Below, piece by piece: positions 18,625 through 28,511 of a DNA stretch of 64,000 nucleotides. Under the pieces are notes generated by a model. That model saw nothing but the letters and a program-made list of their open reading frames with translations, did no database searches and was not told where the DNA came from. The stretch is from assembly GCA_025056655.1 (NCBI GenBank), contig JANWVL010000055.1, forward strand, positions 1 through 64,000. Direction: 5' to 3'. Every line of letters starts with the position of its first letter. The stretch's first letter is position 1. The position numbers and the translations under genes are program-made. The stretch comes from Candidatus Methylacidiphilales bacterium. GTDB lineage: Bacteria; Verrucomicrobiota; Verrucomicrobiia; Methylacidiphilales; JANWVL01.

Positions 18625-19605
18625 ATGAAGGTGCAAGATGGCGAGAAGGTGTCGAGGGCGAAATTGTGGGACAAAATTTTATTGGCGCGGGAGGCTTACC
18701 AGAGCTTTAACGACGAGGAATGGAAGGCTCTGAAAGAATATGAAAAGGTCGGTTACGTCTTTGAAACGCACCCGTTTTATGGCACACGTTGGAATGTCGC
18801 GGAAAGTGTGGATCAGTTGCGCCGCGAGGAATGCGAGGCTTGGCAACGGCTTGTCGGGTTGGAGTGGCCTTGGGAGGTTTATGTTTACGACACGGTGACT
18901 TCTACGAATGATGAAGCTCTACGTGCGAGCGAAGCTGTGGAATGGGGAATTTTTGCGGCCAATCATCAGACCAAAGGTCGTGGGCGACGGGATCGCCGAT
19001 GGGATTCATCGAGTAGTGGAGGGCTCTATTTTTCGCTAGTGGTGGATAAAAAAAATTTTGGGCTGCCTGCATCGTTGATTACAACTGGAATCGGAGTAGC
19101 TGTGTATGATGCGCTATCGAAATGGATGCCGCCATTTATGACCTTAAAATGGCCGAACGATCTTATCGTGTATCATCGGAAACTCGCTGGAATTCTCGTA
19201 GAAAGACAGATGGGATCCGGGTCGCATTTTTCAGAGGATGGTAAGGTTGTGATCGGCATCGGAGTAAACATTCACCAAAAGGAGGAAGAGTGGGATGAGA
19301 CTCTAAAAGGGCGTGCGATATCTCTGAGGATGGTTCGCGGCAGAAGCGATGATTTGAGGAAAGCAGAAGTTTTAATGCAAATCGTCAAGGCATGTGAACG
19401 CGTTTTTAAGATGGATGCAGGAGAGGTAAGAGCGGCTTGGCATAGACGGTGCACAGATCTGGAAAGGATAGTGATGGTTGTGCAAGAGGATGGTCGTTAC
19501 CAAGGGCGTTTCCTCGGACTCACTGAGGATGGAGCATTGCTTTTGGTGGATGATCAGGGGGTGACACGGCAGTTTTGGGCAGGCGATTGTTCGCTCGTGC
19601 AGTGA
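18625..19605 (+). CDS. birA: Biotin--[acetyl-CoA-carboxylase] ligase with N-terminal DNA-binding-like domain
   Basis: A 326-residue BirA-type enzyme that activates biotin to biotinyl-AMP and attaches it to a carboxyl carrier lysine. The catalytic centre is seen in TKGRGRRDRRW (about 117-127, GRGRxxRxW signature), LKWPNDL and KLAGILVE, followed by GIGVNIH. The first about 80 residues are helical with NDEEWKALKEYEKVGY and RWNVAESVDQL, consistent with a winged helix as in bifunctional BirA, which can repress biotin genes. No biotin genes are adjacent. C-terminal SH3-like domain (GRYQGRFLGLTEDGALLL) is present. The start ATG 18625 is the first in the frame. Confidence 0.92.
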   Translation: MKVQDGEKVSRAKLWDKILLAREAYQSFNDEEWKALKEYEKVGYVFETHPFYGTRWNVAESVDQLRREECEAWQRLVGLEWPWEVYVYDTVTSTNDEALRASEAVEWGIFAANHQTKGRGRRDRRWDSSSSGGLYFSLVVDKKNFGLPASLITTGIGVAVYDALSKWMPPFMTLKWPNDLIVYHRKLAGILVERQMGSGSHFSEDGKVVIGIGVNIHQKEEEWDETLKGRAISLRMVRGRSDDLRKAEVLMQIVKACERVFKMDAGEVRAAWHRRCTDLERIVMVVQEDGRYQGRFLGLTEDGALLLVDDQGVTRQFWAGDCSLVQ

Positions 19606-19701
19606 TCGTTTTAGATTTTTCGATGCGAGTAGTCTTTACTTCGGTCGCCATTGCTTCGCTCAAGGCTTGATTGATGAGGGATTGTTATTTAAATCCTCCA
19701 C

Positions 19702-21135
19702 ATGCAGATAAAAGTAGACGAGACATTGGAAGGCTCTAGCGTTCGTGTCTTTTTGCGGTTCAAGGGACAAACAGTTGCGCAGCTTTCTTCAAGGGAATTT
19801 AGTGGGACATTTTTAAGTAGCGTTGTTTTGCGTCCTGATGCCGTGCGGCGAGAAATATACGTTGGCTTAGGTGAAGAAGTAAAACTGACCCCGGTGAAGG
19901 TGAGGCAGGCCATCGGAGTGGCAACGAAGATAGCGCAGGAACTGGGTGTCGAGAGTTTATCGATCGATGCGAGGGGGCTTGAGGCACATGTGCAGGGCAT
20001 GGTTGAAGGAGCTATGCTTGCTAATTATCGCTTCGAGCGTTTCAAAAAAACGCTCCAATCTGAAAACGGAAAGGAGCCTACCCCCTCGAGTTTACGCAAA
20101 ATGAGGGTTGTCGTAAGAAAAGAATATCTTAAGCGAGCCCAGACAGAAGTGAATCGAGGACGAGTATTGGCCGAGGCTGTAAACTACGCCAGAGAGCTTT
20201 GCAATCTGCCTGGGAATGTGATCAACCCGATTACTTTTGCTCAGGAGGCAGAAAAGCTAGTGAAAGACTTTCCTTCGCTCAAGATTGAGGTGTGGGATGA
20301 AAAGAGACTCAAAAAGGAAGGTTGGGGAGGGGTGCTAGCTGTCGGGGGAGGCTCATCCGTGCCGCCGAGAATGGTTAAAGTCTCTTACATAGGGTATGGG
20401 CGTGGCCAGCAGCCTGTAGTTGTCATTGGCAAGGGAGTTACTTTCGATAGTGGAGGCATCTCGATTAAGCCCGGCGACCGTATGGATGAGATGAAGTTTG
20501 ATAAATCTGGGGCGTGCGCTGTGCTCGGGATCATGAGGGCTGTGGCTGCGTTGCAATTAAAGTTGAGTGTAATTGGAATCGCTGTGCTAGCGGAAAACAT
20601 GCCGGGCCCTACTGCTTATCGTCCAGGAGACATTATTACCACTTGTGACGGACAGACGATCGAAGTCCTTAACACCGACGCTGAAGGAAGAATCATGCTT
20701 GCCGATGCGCTTGCCTATGCACGTCTAAGGTTAAAGCCTAAACTCATGATTGATTTGGCCACGCTTACAGGAGCTTGTATTATCGCTCTTGGGCCGAAGC
20801 GCGCAGGTTTATTTACTGAAAATGATCTACTTCGTGATCAACTTAGCCTGATTGGTGAGGAGACAGGGGATCGAGTCTGGCCTCTTCCGGTGGGGGAAGA
20901 GTTCGATGAAATGATGAAAAGCGACGTTGCGACAGTTAAAAATATTGGCGGTCGCGAGGGGGGCGCTTGCACAGGAGCTTCATTTCTCAAGACTTGGGTA
21001 GGTGAAGTGCCCTGGGCACATCTCGATATTGCTGGACCAGCATGGATTACTAAAGAGGAAAAGTTTCTTCACAAAGGAGCTACGGGCTTCGGGGTAAGGT
21101 TGATAGTGGAGTATTTGCGTCGACACCATGGATGA
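19702..21135 (+). CDS. pepA: Leucyl (cytosol) aminopeptidase, M17 family
   Basis: A 477-residue two-zinc aminopeptidase that removes N-terminal residues, preferably leucine. The catalytic C-terminal domain begins around residue 155; ligands and catalytic residues appear in GKGVTFDSGGISIKP (about 243-257), MKFDKSGA and the M17 signature NTDAEGRIMLADAL (about 324-337). The N-terminal macro-like domain is present in full, so length matches the family (about 480-500). E. coli PepA also binds DNA for cer resolution; that role cannot be judged here. It stands alone and converges with rarA, with 3 bases between the stops. Confidence 0.95.
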   Translation: MQIKVDETLEGSSVRVFLRFKGQTVAQLSSREFSGTFLSSVVLRPDAVRREIYVGLGEEVKLTPVKVRQAIGVATKIAQELGVESLSIDARGLEAHVQGMVEGAMLANYRFERFKKTLQSENGKEPTPSSLRKMRVVVRKEYLKRAQTEVNRGRVLAEAVNYARELCNLPGNVINPITFAQEAEKLVKDFPSLKIEVWDEKRLKKEGWGGVLAVGGGSSVPPRMVKVSYIGYGRGQQPVVVIGKGVTFDSGGISIKPGDRMDEMKFDKSGACAVLGIMRAVAALQLKLSVIGIAVLAENMPGPTAYRPGDIITTCDGQTIEVLNTDAEGRIMLADALAYARLRLKPKLMIDLATLTGACIIALGPKRAGLFTENDLLRDQLSLIGEETGDRVWPLPVGEEFDEMMKSDVATVKNIGGREGGACTGASFLKTWVGEVPWAHLDIAGPAWITKEEKFLHKGATGFGVRLIVEYLRRHHG

Positions 21136-21138
21136 GAT

Positions 21139-22491
21139 TTACTCATGAGATTCATCGGAGGCGAGCAAGGCTTTCCGTAACTCTTCCCAACGTTCTAATC
21201 GCTCTTTAATTTTAGCCTCCGCGCCTGAGAGCTTGGGTTGGTAAAATGCACCGGTCTTCACACCATAAGTCTGTGGAGCAATTGCTTGAGGATAATCGTG
21301 GCTGTATAGGTAAACGGACTTTTGTTGAGCCAATTTTGAGGTCGTAGAGTAGGTATCACGTAAATATGAAGGAATAGGAATTATCGGTTTATTTCTCACC
21401 GCGTCCAAGGCTGAATCAATAGCCAGTAGGGCGCTATTGCTCTTCGGAGCAGCGGCAAGATAGATGGTGGTCTGAGCTAGGGGAATCCGTCCTTCTGGCA
21501 TTCCTATTCGCTCGACTACACCGGCTGTAGCTTCAGCAAGAGTCAACGCGTGTGGATCCGCAAGGCCAATATCCTCAGCAGCTAATATCATCAGGCGACG
21601 AGCTATAAATCGAGGATCTTCACCGCCCTCAATCATTTTAGCGAGCCAATAAAGAGCAGCATCTGGATCGCTGCCTCGCACGCTTTTAATGAAAGCTGAA
21701 ATGGTATCATAATGTTCATCCTCTTGATTATCGTATTGAATGAGTTTTCGCTGTGTAGCGGATTGAACGTCTGAAACAGTAATATGTTTGCTTTCTGAGG
21801 ATACTGTCAGGCGTTTGCCTGCAAGCTTAGCTGCTATCTCGAGCGTGTTTAACAATCGGCGAGCATCCCCATCGGCATAGAGAATGAGGAGCTCTGCGGC
21901 TTGAGATTCAATCGAGGCAGGGGCAATTCCTGCGATTGAGTCTTGTAGCGCGCGGCTAAGGATAACTTTTAGGTTTTCATTTGACAGAGGATGAAGATGA
22001 AAGATATGAGAACGCGATAGCAGCGGTGGATTGAGAGAGAAAGTAGGATTATGAGTAGTCGCTGCGATAAGTCTGATCACTCCACCTTCGAGCTCTGGAA
22101 GTAAAGCGTCTTGCTGCGACTTGCTGTAGCGGTGGATCTCGTCAAGAAACAGAATGGTTTTTTGTTGAAGAGAAGACCACCGATGTCGTGCGGCTTGAAA
22201 TATTTTTCTTAATTCGTGGACGCCTGAGTCAGCGGCATTGAGGCGTTCGAAGGCTGAGGTTGTTTTTCTTGCGATGATTTCAGCTAAGGTTGTTTTGCCG
22301 CATCCCGGGGGCCCGATCAAAATTAAAGAATGAAAACTCTCTTCCTCGATCATGAGTCTCAACGGCTTTCCGGGACTTAATAAATGTTCCTGTCCGATAA
22401 ATTCATCTAGTGAACGTGGTCGAAGGCGAGTCGCTAAGGGTTGAGAGACCGGTGTGTGGTTTGTAAGGAGGTTATCTTGAGGCACTTTCAC
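21139..22491 (-). CDS. rarA: Replication-associated recombination protein A (AAA+ ATPase, RarA/MgsA)
   Basis: A 450-residue AAA+ protein related to clamp-loader subunits that acts at stalled forks. Walker A is GPPGCGKTT (60-68), Walker B ILFLDEIHR (about 113-121), and the sensor region TTHNPTFSLNPPLLSRS follows. The C-terminal tetramerisation domain is visible in DPDAALYWLAKMIEGGEDPRFIARRL and AAEDIGLADPHAL, which are hallmarks of RarA/WRNIP1 and distinguish it from RuvB or DnaX. It is divergent from ppk1 with about 70 bases between the starts. Confidence 0.95.
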   Translation of the reverse strand: MKVPQDNLLTNHTPVSQPLATRLRPRSLDEFIGQEHLLSPGKPLRLMIEEESFHSLILIGPPGCGKTTLAEIIARKTTSAFERLNAADSGVHELRKIFQAARHRWSSLQQKTILFLDEIHRYSKSQQDALLPELEGGVIRLIAATTHNPTFSLNPPLLSRSHIFHLHPLSNENLKVILSRALQDSIAGIAPASIESQAAELLILYADGDARRLLNTLEIAAKLAGKRLTVSSESKHITVSDVQSATQRKLIQYDNQEDEHYDTISAFIKSVRGSDPDAALYWLAKMIEGGEDPRFIARRLMILAAEDIGLADPHALTLAEATAGVVERIGMPEGRIPLAQTTIYLAAAPKSNSALLAIDSALDAVRNKPIIPIPSYLRDTYSTTSKLAQQKSVYLYSHDYPQAIAPQTYGVKTGAFYQPKLSGAEAKIKERLERWEELRKALLASDESHE

Positions 22492-22560
22492 TTATTTGAA
22501 TAATCGCTAGAGGGCAGATAAAGCATTTTGTTTAAGACAATTTTGGGCTAACCTACAGTT

Positions 22561-24744
22561 ATGGCTAATCCTACTCAGGATAAACGCTTTTTCCATCCTG
22601 AATATTTTATCAATCGTGAGCTAAGTTGGATAGAATTCAACCGCCGCGTGTTAGCAGAGGCTCAAGATCGCTCGCAACCCCTTATGGAGCGGCTGAGGTT
22701 TCTAATCATCACGAGCTCTAATTTTGATGAGTTTTTTGAAGTGCGCGTTGCAGGAATTAAACAACAAATTGATTCAAACGTTGAAATTACAGAAGCCGAC
22801 GGGATTACAGCTAAAGAGCTCTCTGTAGCAATCGAGCGAGCTGTAAAGCCTTTTGTAAAAGAACAACATACACTGTGGGAGAAGGAACTACATCCTGCTC
22901 TGCAAGCCCACGGGATCTCGATTCATGCTGTTCAAGATTTAAGCCAAAAAGACATGCTGTGGGCAGAGCGTTACTTCATGCGTGATGTGTTTCCAGTGCT
23001 GACACCTTTGATCATTGATGCAAGTCATCCAGTTCCTCAATTGATCAACAAAAGCCACAACCTTATCGTTCAGCTCAAAAATCCTCAACAAGTATCACAA
23101 AAATATTTCGCGTTTGTCCCTATACCTCGCTTGCTGCCGTTTTTGATACCGCTGCCTAGCAAAAACAAAAAGGAGTATCGTTACATTTATATAACAGATC
23201 TCGTCCAAACCTACATCGATAAACTTTTCCCTGGAATGATTATAACAGGTGTTTACACCTTTCGGATTACTCGAAATACAGAGCTCTACATTGATGAAGA
23301 AGAAGCTGACAATCTGCTCGAGGCTGTCGAAGAAGAACTTCAAAAAAGAAATCGAGGAAATGTAATTCGTTTAGAAATTGAGGAGAATTGCTCACCGGGA
23401 ATCGTTCAATTTTTGCAAAAAACTTTTAACCTGACTTCCTTGTATACCTATCTAGTTCCACAACCTCTTAGTTTCATGGTTCTCAATCCGATTGTGCAGC
23501 TTGAAGGATTCGGTGCGCTGCACGACCGCTCATTTAAGCCAACACTCTCTCTTTCATTCGCATTTCAAAAAGACATCTTTAGCGTTATAGACCGTCAAGA
23601 CGTTCTCTTGCATCACCCTTACGAGAGTTTCCAGCACGTTATTGATTTTCTGGAGCGTGCAGCTGATGACCCTTCAGTTCTGGCTATTAAGATGACGTTA
23701 TATCGCACGAGTGGAGATTCTCCCATAGTGCAGGCCTTAATTCGTGCTGCAGAAAACGGCAAACAAGTCACTGTTTTGATCGAAATCAAGGCGCGTTACG
23801 ATGAAGCTAACAACATTAATTGGGCGAAACGTCTTGAAGAAGCGGGTGCTCATGTGATCTACGGTGTCGTCGGTCTTAAAGTTCACGCTAAGCTCATCCT
23901 AATCGTCCGACAAACTGCGCAAGGGATCAAATATTATGCGCATCTCAGCACGGGGAATTATCATCCTAACACTGCACGATTTTATTCCGATCTAGGTCTT
24001 TTCACAGCCCATCCCAAAATTACAGATGAGGTAGCCAAGCTTTTCAACATCCTCTCTGGAGGCGGATTTTATCGTGGTATAGAGCATATCATGACAGCTC
24101 CGTTTGATATGCAACCTAGACTACTTGCCCTTATACAGAGAGAGGTTCAGAGCGCTCGTTTAGGTCGTCCTGCGAGAATCATAGCCAAAATGAATTCGCT
24201 TGTAGATGCCTCTCTAATCTCAGCGCTCTACGAAGCCTCTTCAGCTGGAGTGGAGATAGATCTGATAGTTCGCGGGATTTGTTGTCTTAGGCCAGGCATT
24301 CCTAACGTGAGTGAGCGAATCCGAGTCATAAGCATCATCGGGCGTTTTTTGGAGCACAGCAGGATTTATTACTTTGAGAATCAAGGCCAGCCCCTCATCT
24401 ACCTAGGTAGTGCAGACTGGATGCCTCGCAATCTCTATCGACGCATTGAAGTGCTTTTCCCGATCCTTGATCCGGCTATTCATATGCGCATCACAAACGA
24501 AATCCTTCCAGCTTATCTTTCTGATAACGTCAAAGCTCATCATCTCCGATCTGATGGCACTTACATTCATCCTACGCTTCCACCAGATGCAACGGGAGCC
24601 AAAGCTGCTCAAAGAACTTTCCGTAGTCTAGCACGCCGCCAAGCCGCTATAATCAAAGGACAACTGCAGCCAACCGACGAAGATATATCTCAAGAGGATC
24701 AGCCTTCTCCTCATCGAAAAATTATACCAATCAAAAAAAACTAA
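22561..24744 (+). CDS. ppk1: Polyphosphate kinase 1
   Basis: A 727-residue enzyme that reversibly polymerises the terminal phosphate of ATP into polyphosphate. The N-terminal signature FINRELSWIEFNRRVL starts at residue 16. The catalytic C-terminal half has two PLD-like domains with the autophosphorylated His in GLKVHAKL (about residue 442) and the second block HLSTGNYHPNTARFYSDLGL; the end of the second domain has GSADWMPRNLYRRIEV. Length matches the family (about 690-740). A Lys-rich end follows. It is followed after 44 bases by a phosphoribosyltransferase gene, perhaps in one transcript. No exopolyphosphatase is adjacent. Confidence 0.96.
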   Translation: MANPTQDKRFFHPEYFINRELSWIEFNRRVLAEAQDRSQPLMERLRFLIITSSNFDEFFEVRVAGIKQQIDSNVEITEADGITAKELSVAIERAVKPFVKEQHTLWEKELHPALQAHGISIHAVQDLSQKDMLWAERYFMRDVFPVLTPLIIDASHPVPQLINKSHNLIVQLKNPQQVSQKYFAFVPIPRLLPFLIPLPSKNKKEYRYIYITDLVQTYIDKLFPGMIITGVYTFRITRNTELYIDEEEADNLLEAVEEELQKRNRGNVIRLEIEENCSPGIVQFLQKTFNLTSLYTYLVPQPLSFMVLNPIVQLEGFGALHDRSFKPTLSLSFAFQKDIFSVIDRQDVLLHHPYESFQHVIDFLERAADDPSVLAIKMTLYRTSGDSPIVQALIRAAENGKQVTVLIEIKARYDEANNINWAKRLEEAGAHVIYGVVGLKVHAKLILIVRQTAQGIKYYAHLSTGNYHPNTARFYSDLGLFTAHPKITDEVAKLFNILSGGGFYRGIEHIMTAPFDMQPRLLALIQREVQSARLGRPARIIAKMNSLVDASLISALYEASSAGVEIDLIVRGICCLRPGIPNVSERIRVISIIGRFLEHSRIYYFENQGQPLIYLGSADWMPRNLYRRIEVLFPILDPAIHMRITNEILPAYLSDNVKAHHLRSDGTYIHPTLPPDATGAKAAQRTFRSLARRQAAIIKGQLQPTDEDISQEDQPSPHRKIIPIKKN

Positions 24745-24788
24745 TGCCTGTGCCTTGACCGCTGACAGCATCCTTCCTACTTTCTTTC

Positions 24789-25319
24789 ATGCCAGATGCT
24801 GATAAATTTGCTGTCTTGATAGGTGAGGAGGCATTACGCCGTCGCGTTATTGAGCTTGGATCACAAATTAGCAAAGATTACCAAAATACTCCACTAACTT
24901 TGATCGCACTGCTCAACGGTTCGATATTTTTTCTTACTGATTTAATTCGTGCGCTGGATATTCGCGATCTTCATATTGAGTGTTGGAGGATATCCAGTTA
25001 TTGCGATACGTATTCGACGGGTAAGGTTACAGGTCTTGAGCATTGTCGTGCTGAGGTCCATCAGCGTCACGTCCTGATCGTTGATGATATTTACGATACT
25101 GGTCTTACACTTTCGCATGTCCAAGAACACGTCCGAACACTTCAACCTTTATCGATAAAGACCTGTGTTCTCCTTGAAAAAAAAACAAAACATCAAGTTC
25201 TCATACCGGTTGAATATGTTGGCTTCACCATACCTGATGAGTTTGTGGTGGGATATGGCTTAGATTACAACGGCCGTTATCGAGAATTGCCTGACATACG
25301 AATTTTTAGGAGTAACTAG
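24789..25319 (+). CDS. hpt: Hypoxanthine/guanine phosphoribosyltransferase
   Basis: A 176-residue type I phosphoribosyltransferase, the normal size for bacterial Hpt. The PRPP-binding motif is HVLIVDDIYDTGLTL (about 95-109); the N-terminal LIALLNGSIFFLTDLIRAL segment and the C-terminal VGFTIPDEFVVGYGLDYNGRYR block, which contacts the purine, are typical of HPRT. It salvages hypoxanthine and guanine to IMP and GMP. It sits 18 bases ahead of the YhaM-like nuclease gene and could be co-transcribed, joining nucleotide salvage and RNA turnover. Confidence 0.92.
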   Translation: MPDADKFAVLIGEEALRRRVIELGSQISKDYQNTPLTLIALLNGSIFFLTDLIRALDIRDLHIECWRISSYCDTYSTGKVTGLEHCRAEVHQRHVLIVDDIYDTGLTLSHVQEHVRTLQPLSIKTCVLLEKKTKHQVLIPVEYVGFTIPDEFVVGYGLDYNGRYRELPDIRIFRSN

Positions 25320-25337
25320 AGCTGTTTTACCGATAGT

Positions 25338-26369
25338 ATGGCGATTGAAACTCTCACTCTTCAAGATCTTCAAAAACGGCTTCAAAATATGCCGTCACTT
25401 CAAGCGACTGTTCACGGTCAGATTACGGCGATCCGCATCGCGCAAGCGCGCAACAACAAAGACTATCTCGATCTTACTCTTTCCGATACCACTGGAAATA
25501 TGTCGCTTAAGATCTGGCGTGACCATCCTTTATTTGATTTTCTTTTGCAAGATTCCAAAGGCGCATTTTTCAAGCTCACTGCAACCTGGAGCCTAAATAA
25601 CTTCGGCATCAATCACGATCAACTGACAGCTACGCGTCTCTCCACGGCTGAAATGAATGATTTGCTTCAGGGGCCACTTGAGCGACAGAAGAGAATTGAA
25701 AATGATTTTAATACTATTGCGGACCTGGCGACGTCTATTGTTAATCCTTATTTACGACGGCTATGTGAAGAGTTTCTTACAGAATACGAAGAGCCATTTC
25801 GACGCGCTGCTGCAGCGAGAGATTATCACCATGCGCGGCGGGGCGGGTTAGTCGAGCACGTGGCTCAAATGATGCGGGCAGCTGATGCACTTTGTAAGGT
25901 GTATCCATCTATCAATCGCGATCTCGTTCTGGCAGGGGTCTTATTTCACGATGTGGGGAAGCTATGGGAGAACGATTATGAGAAAAATGGATTCGGTATG
26001 CCTTACACACTGGTGGGAGAGCTGCTTGGACACATTTCGATCGGTGTTGAGTTTGTCAACCGACTTTGGCGTTCTCTCGAGGATGATCCGGAATTCCAAG
26101 CAGCAGGTCAGCCATCACGCGAGCATACGCGGTTCCATCTACTTCATCTGATTGCTTCTCATCATGGGCAAAGAGAGTTTGGTGCACCAGTGACACCGCG
26201 GACCCCTGAAGCATGGCTTCTGCATTATGTGGATAACCTTGATGCGCGAATAGAAATTCTTCAATCTGCCTATGCTGAGAATCCTCTTCTTGCACCTTAT
26301 ATCTACGAGGTTCGCCGTCCTCTTGAGGGACATCCCGTGCAGCCGCTTCCGCCTTGGCAAGAAAGCTGA
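25338..26369 (+). CDS. YhaM-like 3'-5' exoribonuclease (OB fold plus HD domain)
   Basis: A 343-residue protein with an N-terminal OB-fold nucleic-acid binding domain (about 20-115: VHGQITAIRIAQ, DYLDLTLSDTTGNMSLKIW) and a C-terminal HD phosphohydrolase domain. HD residues are visible in YHHARRGGLVEHV (about 164-176), GVLFHDVGKLWE (His-Asp pair) and LLHLIASHHGQREFGAP. This combination is that of YhaM/CBF1 exonucleases, which degrade RNA and some DNA 3' to 5'. The HD fold would also fit other phosphohydrolases, but the fused OB domain supports the nuclease call. Confidence 0.88.
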   Translation: MAIETLTLQDLQKRLQNMPSLQATVHGQITAIRIAQARNNKDYLDLTLSDTTGNMSLKIWRDHPLFDFLLQDSKGAFFKLTATWSLNNFGINHDQLTATRLSTAEMNDLLQGPLERQKRIENDFNTIADLATSIVNPYLRRLCEEFLTEYEEPFRRAAAARDYHHARRGGLVEHVAQMMRAADALCKVYPSINRDLVLAGVLFHDVGKLWENDYEKNGFGMPYTLVGELLGHISIGVEFVNRLWRSLEDDPEFQAAGQPSREHTRFHLLHLIASHHGQREFGAPVTPRTPEAWLLHYVDNLDARIEILQSAYAENPLLAPYIYEVRRPLEGHPVQPLPPWQES

Positions 26370-26433
26370 GATTATTTTTTAATGGATTCTTGGCTCTGAT
26401 TGACATTGCGGATGACTTATTGAAACTAATCTT

Positions 26434-27618
26434 ATGCCTATTCGCGTCACAACAGCTTTTACCTCTGAGCCCTATGATGAAGCTACAGTTCAAAGTATAG
26501 CTCGCCGGCTTCGTGAAGAGATTGGTTCTCCGATAACGCTTGCGCTTGCCTTTTGTGGGCAATCATACATAAGCGCTGCTGATGAGTTTCTAGAGACGTT
26601 GCGGATCGAGGGGCATATTCTTACTTTGGGAGGCTGCTCTGCTCAAGGGGTGATCCATTCAAATCGAGAATATCAAAATCAGGACGGTCTTTCTGTTATA
26701 GCTTTAAATTTGCCTGAAGTTGAAATCGTGCCGCAAAAGATCACCTCTGTCACAGATGGGAGTTTTAGTGTTGGATCAATCGATGACAGAGCCATTCGGT
26801 TTGCCATAGCTCTTCTGAATCCCTTTGCGATGGATATCGAGGGATGGTTCCAAGAGTGGAACCGTGCTCATCCGAGTTTGCCTCTAATCGGTGGCCTAGC
26901 CAGCAGTCTGCTTCCGCCGCCGCATGCTGCTGTTTTTCTTAATGAAGAGATAATTGAGGGGGGGCTCTTGCTGCATTTCAGAGGGCCGATTTGTCTTGAG
27001 AGTCTTGTTTCTCAAGCTTGTCGTCCCATTGGTGAACCAATGACGATAACTCAAGCTAACGAAAATATTCTTTTTTCACTGGGCACAGTTTCGGCTTATG
27101 AGGTGTTGAATAAGGCGTTTGAGAATCTTCCGGATGCTTTGAAAGCCTATGCTCGTGGCAATCTCTTTGTAGGATTGGCAATAAATGAATACCAAGAGGA
27201 ATTTAAGCAGGGCGATTTTCTTATTCGCAACATTCTTGGTGCTGATCCCAACAGTGGTGCAGTGGCTGTAGGAGCTCGTGTTCGAGTCGGACAGACGTTG
27301 CAATTTCAGCTTCGCGATCCGATTCTTGCTCGGGAGGAGCTGAATCGATTACTTGAATTAAAAGCGAATTCATTGAAGGCGACTCCGGTAGCCGCTTTGC
27401 TATTTGCCTGCAATGGGCGGGGTAAACATCTTTTTCAATTACCTCATCATGATGCTGCGTTGATTCACCAGTTTTTTCCAGATACTCCGTTGGCTGGTTT
27501 TTTCTGTAACGGGGAGATTGCTCCTGTGCACGGCCGAAATTATCTGCATGGTTACACGGCTTCACTTGCTTTGCTTGTGGATGAGACGAAGGCTAAAAAG
27601 TCGAGGGAGTCTACATGA
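26434..27618 (+). CDS. FIST N- and C-domain sensory protein
   Basis: A 394-residue cytoplasmic protein with the FIST_N domain (about 25-210, with GGCSAQGVI and PLIGGLASS blocks) and FIST_C domain (about 215-380, with FVGLAINEYQ, FLIRNILGADPNSGAVAVGARV, CNGRGKHLF and FFCNGEIAPVHGRNYLHGYTASLALL). FIST domains are proposed sensors of small ligands such as amino acids; stand-alone copies have no effector. Its stop overlaps the next gene by 4 bases, so it is co-translated with a radical SAM protein. What it senses is unknown. Confidence 0.9.
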   Translation: MPIRVTTAFTSEPYDEATVQSIARRLREEIGSPITLALAFCGQSYISAADEFLETLRIEGHILTLGGCSAQGVIHSNREYQNQDGLSVIALNLPEVEIVPQKITSVTDGSFSVGSIDDRAIRFAIALLNPFAMDIEGWFQEWNRAHPSLPLIGGLASSLLPPPHAAVFLNEEIIEGGLLLHFRGPICLESLVSQACRPIGEPMTITQANENILFSLGTVSAYEVLNKAFENLPDALKAYARGNLFVGLAINEYQEEFKQGDFLIRNILGADPNSGAVAVGARVRVGQTLQFQLRDPILAREELNRLLELKANSLKATPVAALLFACNGRGKHLFQLPHHDAALIHQFFPDTPLAGFFCNGEIAPVHGRNYLHGYTASLALLVDETKAKKSREST

Positions 27619-28511
27619 AAGATGTCATTCCAGCTCACTGTGATCATTCTCGGGAGTGGAAAGATTTTTTTTATGTGTATCCAGTGATTTCCAGGCGCTC
27701 GCAAGGCTTGTCTATAGGGATTAATTTGAATCCTGATAAGGTTTGTAATTTCGATTGCATTTATTGTGAGGTGGATCGCCGGACTCCACCGAGGCGACTG
27801 GATGTTGATCTTGTGAGGCTTGAGGAGGAGCTTGAGTCGCTATTGTCTCTTGCAAAGAGTGGAGCTCTTTTTGATGCTCCACCGTTTTCTGAGACTCCGA
27901 TGGAGTGGAGGAGACTCAATGATATAGCGTTTAGTGGAGACGGGGAACCGACAACTTATCCACATTTTGATCGTGCGGTAGAGATTGCATTGGCTACTCG
28001 GCGAAGGCATCAGCTGAAGGATTTGAAAATTATTTTGATTACGGATTCTGCTTGTCTGGATCGGCCTCAGGTTGTGAGGGGTCTTGACGCGATGTATCGG
28101 GATGGGCCTTATGAGGTGTGGGCTAAGCTTGATGCGGGGAGCGAGGCGTATTATAAGCGCGTCAACCGCACGCATATTCCGTATGATCGCATTTTGCGGA
28201 ATATTTTGTCGACGGCACGGCGGATACCGGTGTTTATTCAGACGCTTTGGATGCGAATTCATGAGGAGGTCCCATCGCAAGAAGAAATAAATGCTTATTG
28301 TGATCGGATCAATGAGTTAGTCTCTCAAGGTGCGCAGATTCTAAAACTTCAGCTATATACGGTTGCGAGGCCTACTCCTGAGCCTTACGTCCGTCCGCTA
28401 GATCCGCGGACTTTGGATGCTATTGCGCTTCAAATTCATCAAGCTACGGGACTTCCTTTTGAGGTGGCCTACGGTTCTTATCCTGAGGAGAATTTTTCGG
28501 TTTATGGGTAG
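27615..28511 (+). CDS. Radical SAM protein
   Basis: A 298-residue radical SAM enzyme with the [4Fe-4S]-binding CxxxCxxC motif at Cys44, Cys48 and Cys51 (CNFDCIYCE). A second SAM-binding area is seen in DIAFSGDGEPTTYPHF (GEPT-type motif) and LRNILSTARRIPVFIQTLWM. It resembles the family annotated as wyosine-synthase-like/organic radical activating proteins in bacteria, whose substrate is unknown. The start ATG overlaps the FIST gene stop by 4 bases, and its 3' end overlaps folB by 8 bases, so the three genes form one operon. A link to tRNA modification is possible but not shown. Confidence 0.88.
   Translation: MKDVIPAHCDHSREWKDFFYVYPVISRRSQGLSIGINLNPDKVCNFDCIYCEVDRRTPPRRLDVDLVRLEEELESLLSLAKSGALFDAPPFSETPMEWRRLNDIAFSGDGEPTTYPHFDRAVEIALATRRRHQLKDLKIILITDSACLDRPQVVRGLDAMYRDGPYEVWAKLDAGSEAYYKRVNRTHIPYDRILRNILSTARRIPVFIQTLWMRIHEEVPSQEEINAYCDRINELVSQGAQILKLQLYTVARPTPEPYVRPLDPRTLDAIALQIHQATGLPFEVAYGSYPEENFSVYG

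Noticed and set aside
21136-21150. Short palindrome between pepA and rarA as a bidirectional terminator
   Set aside because: Only a few pairs and no T run on either side.
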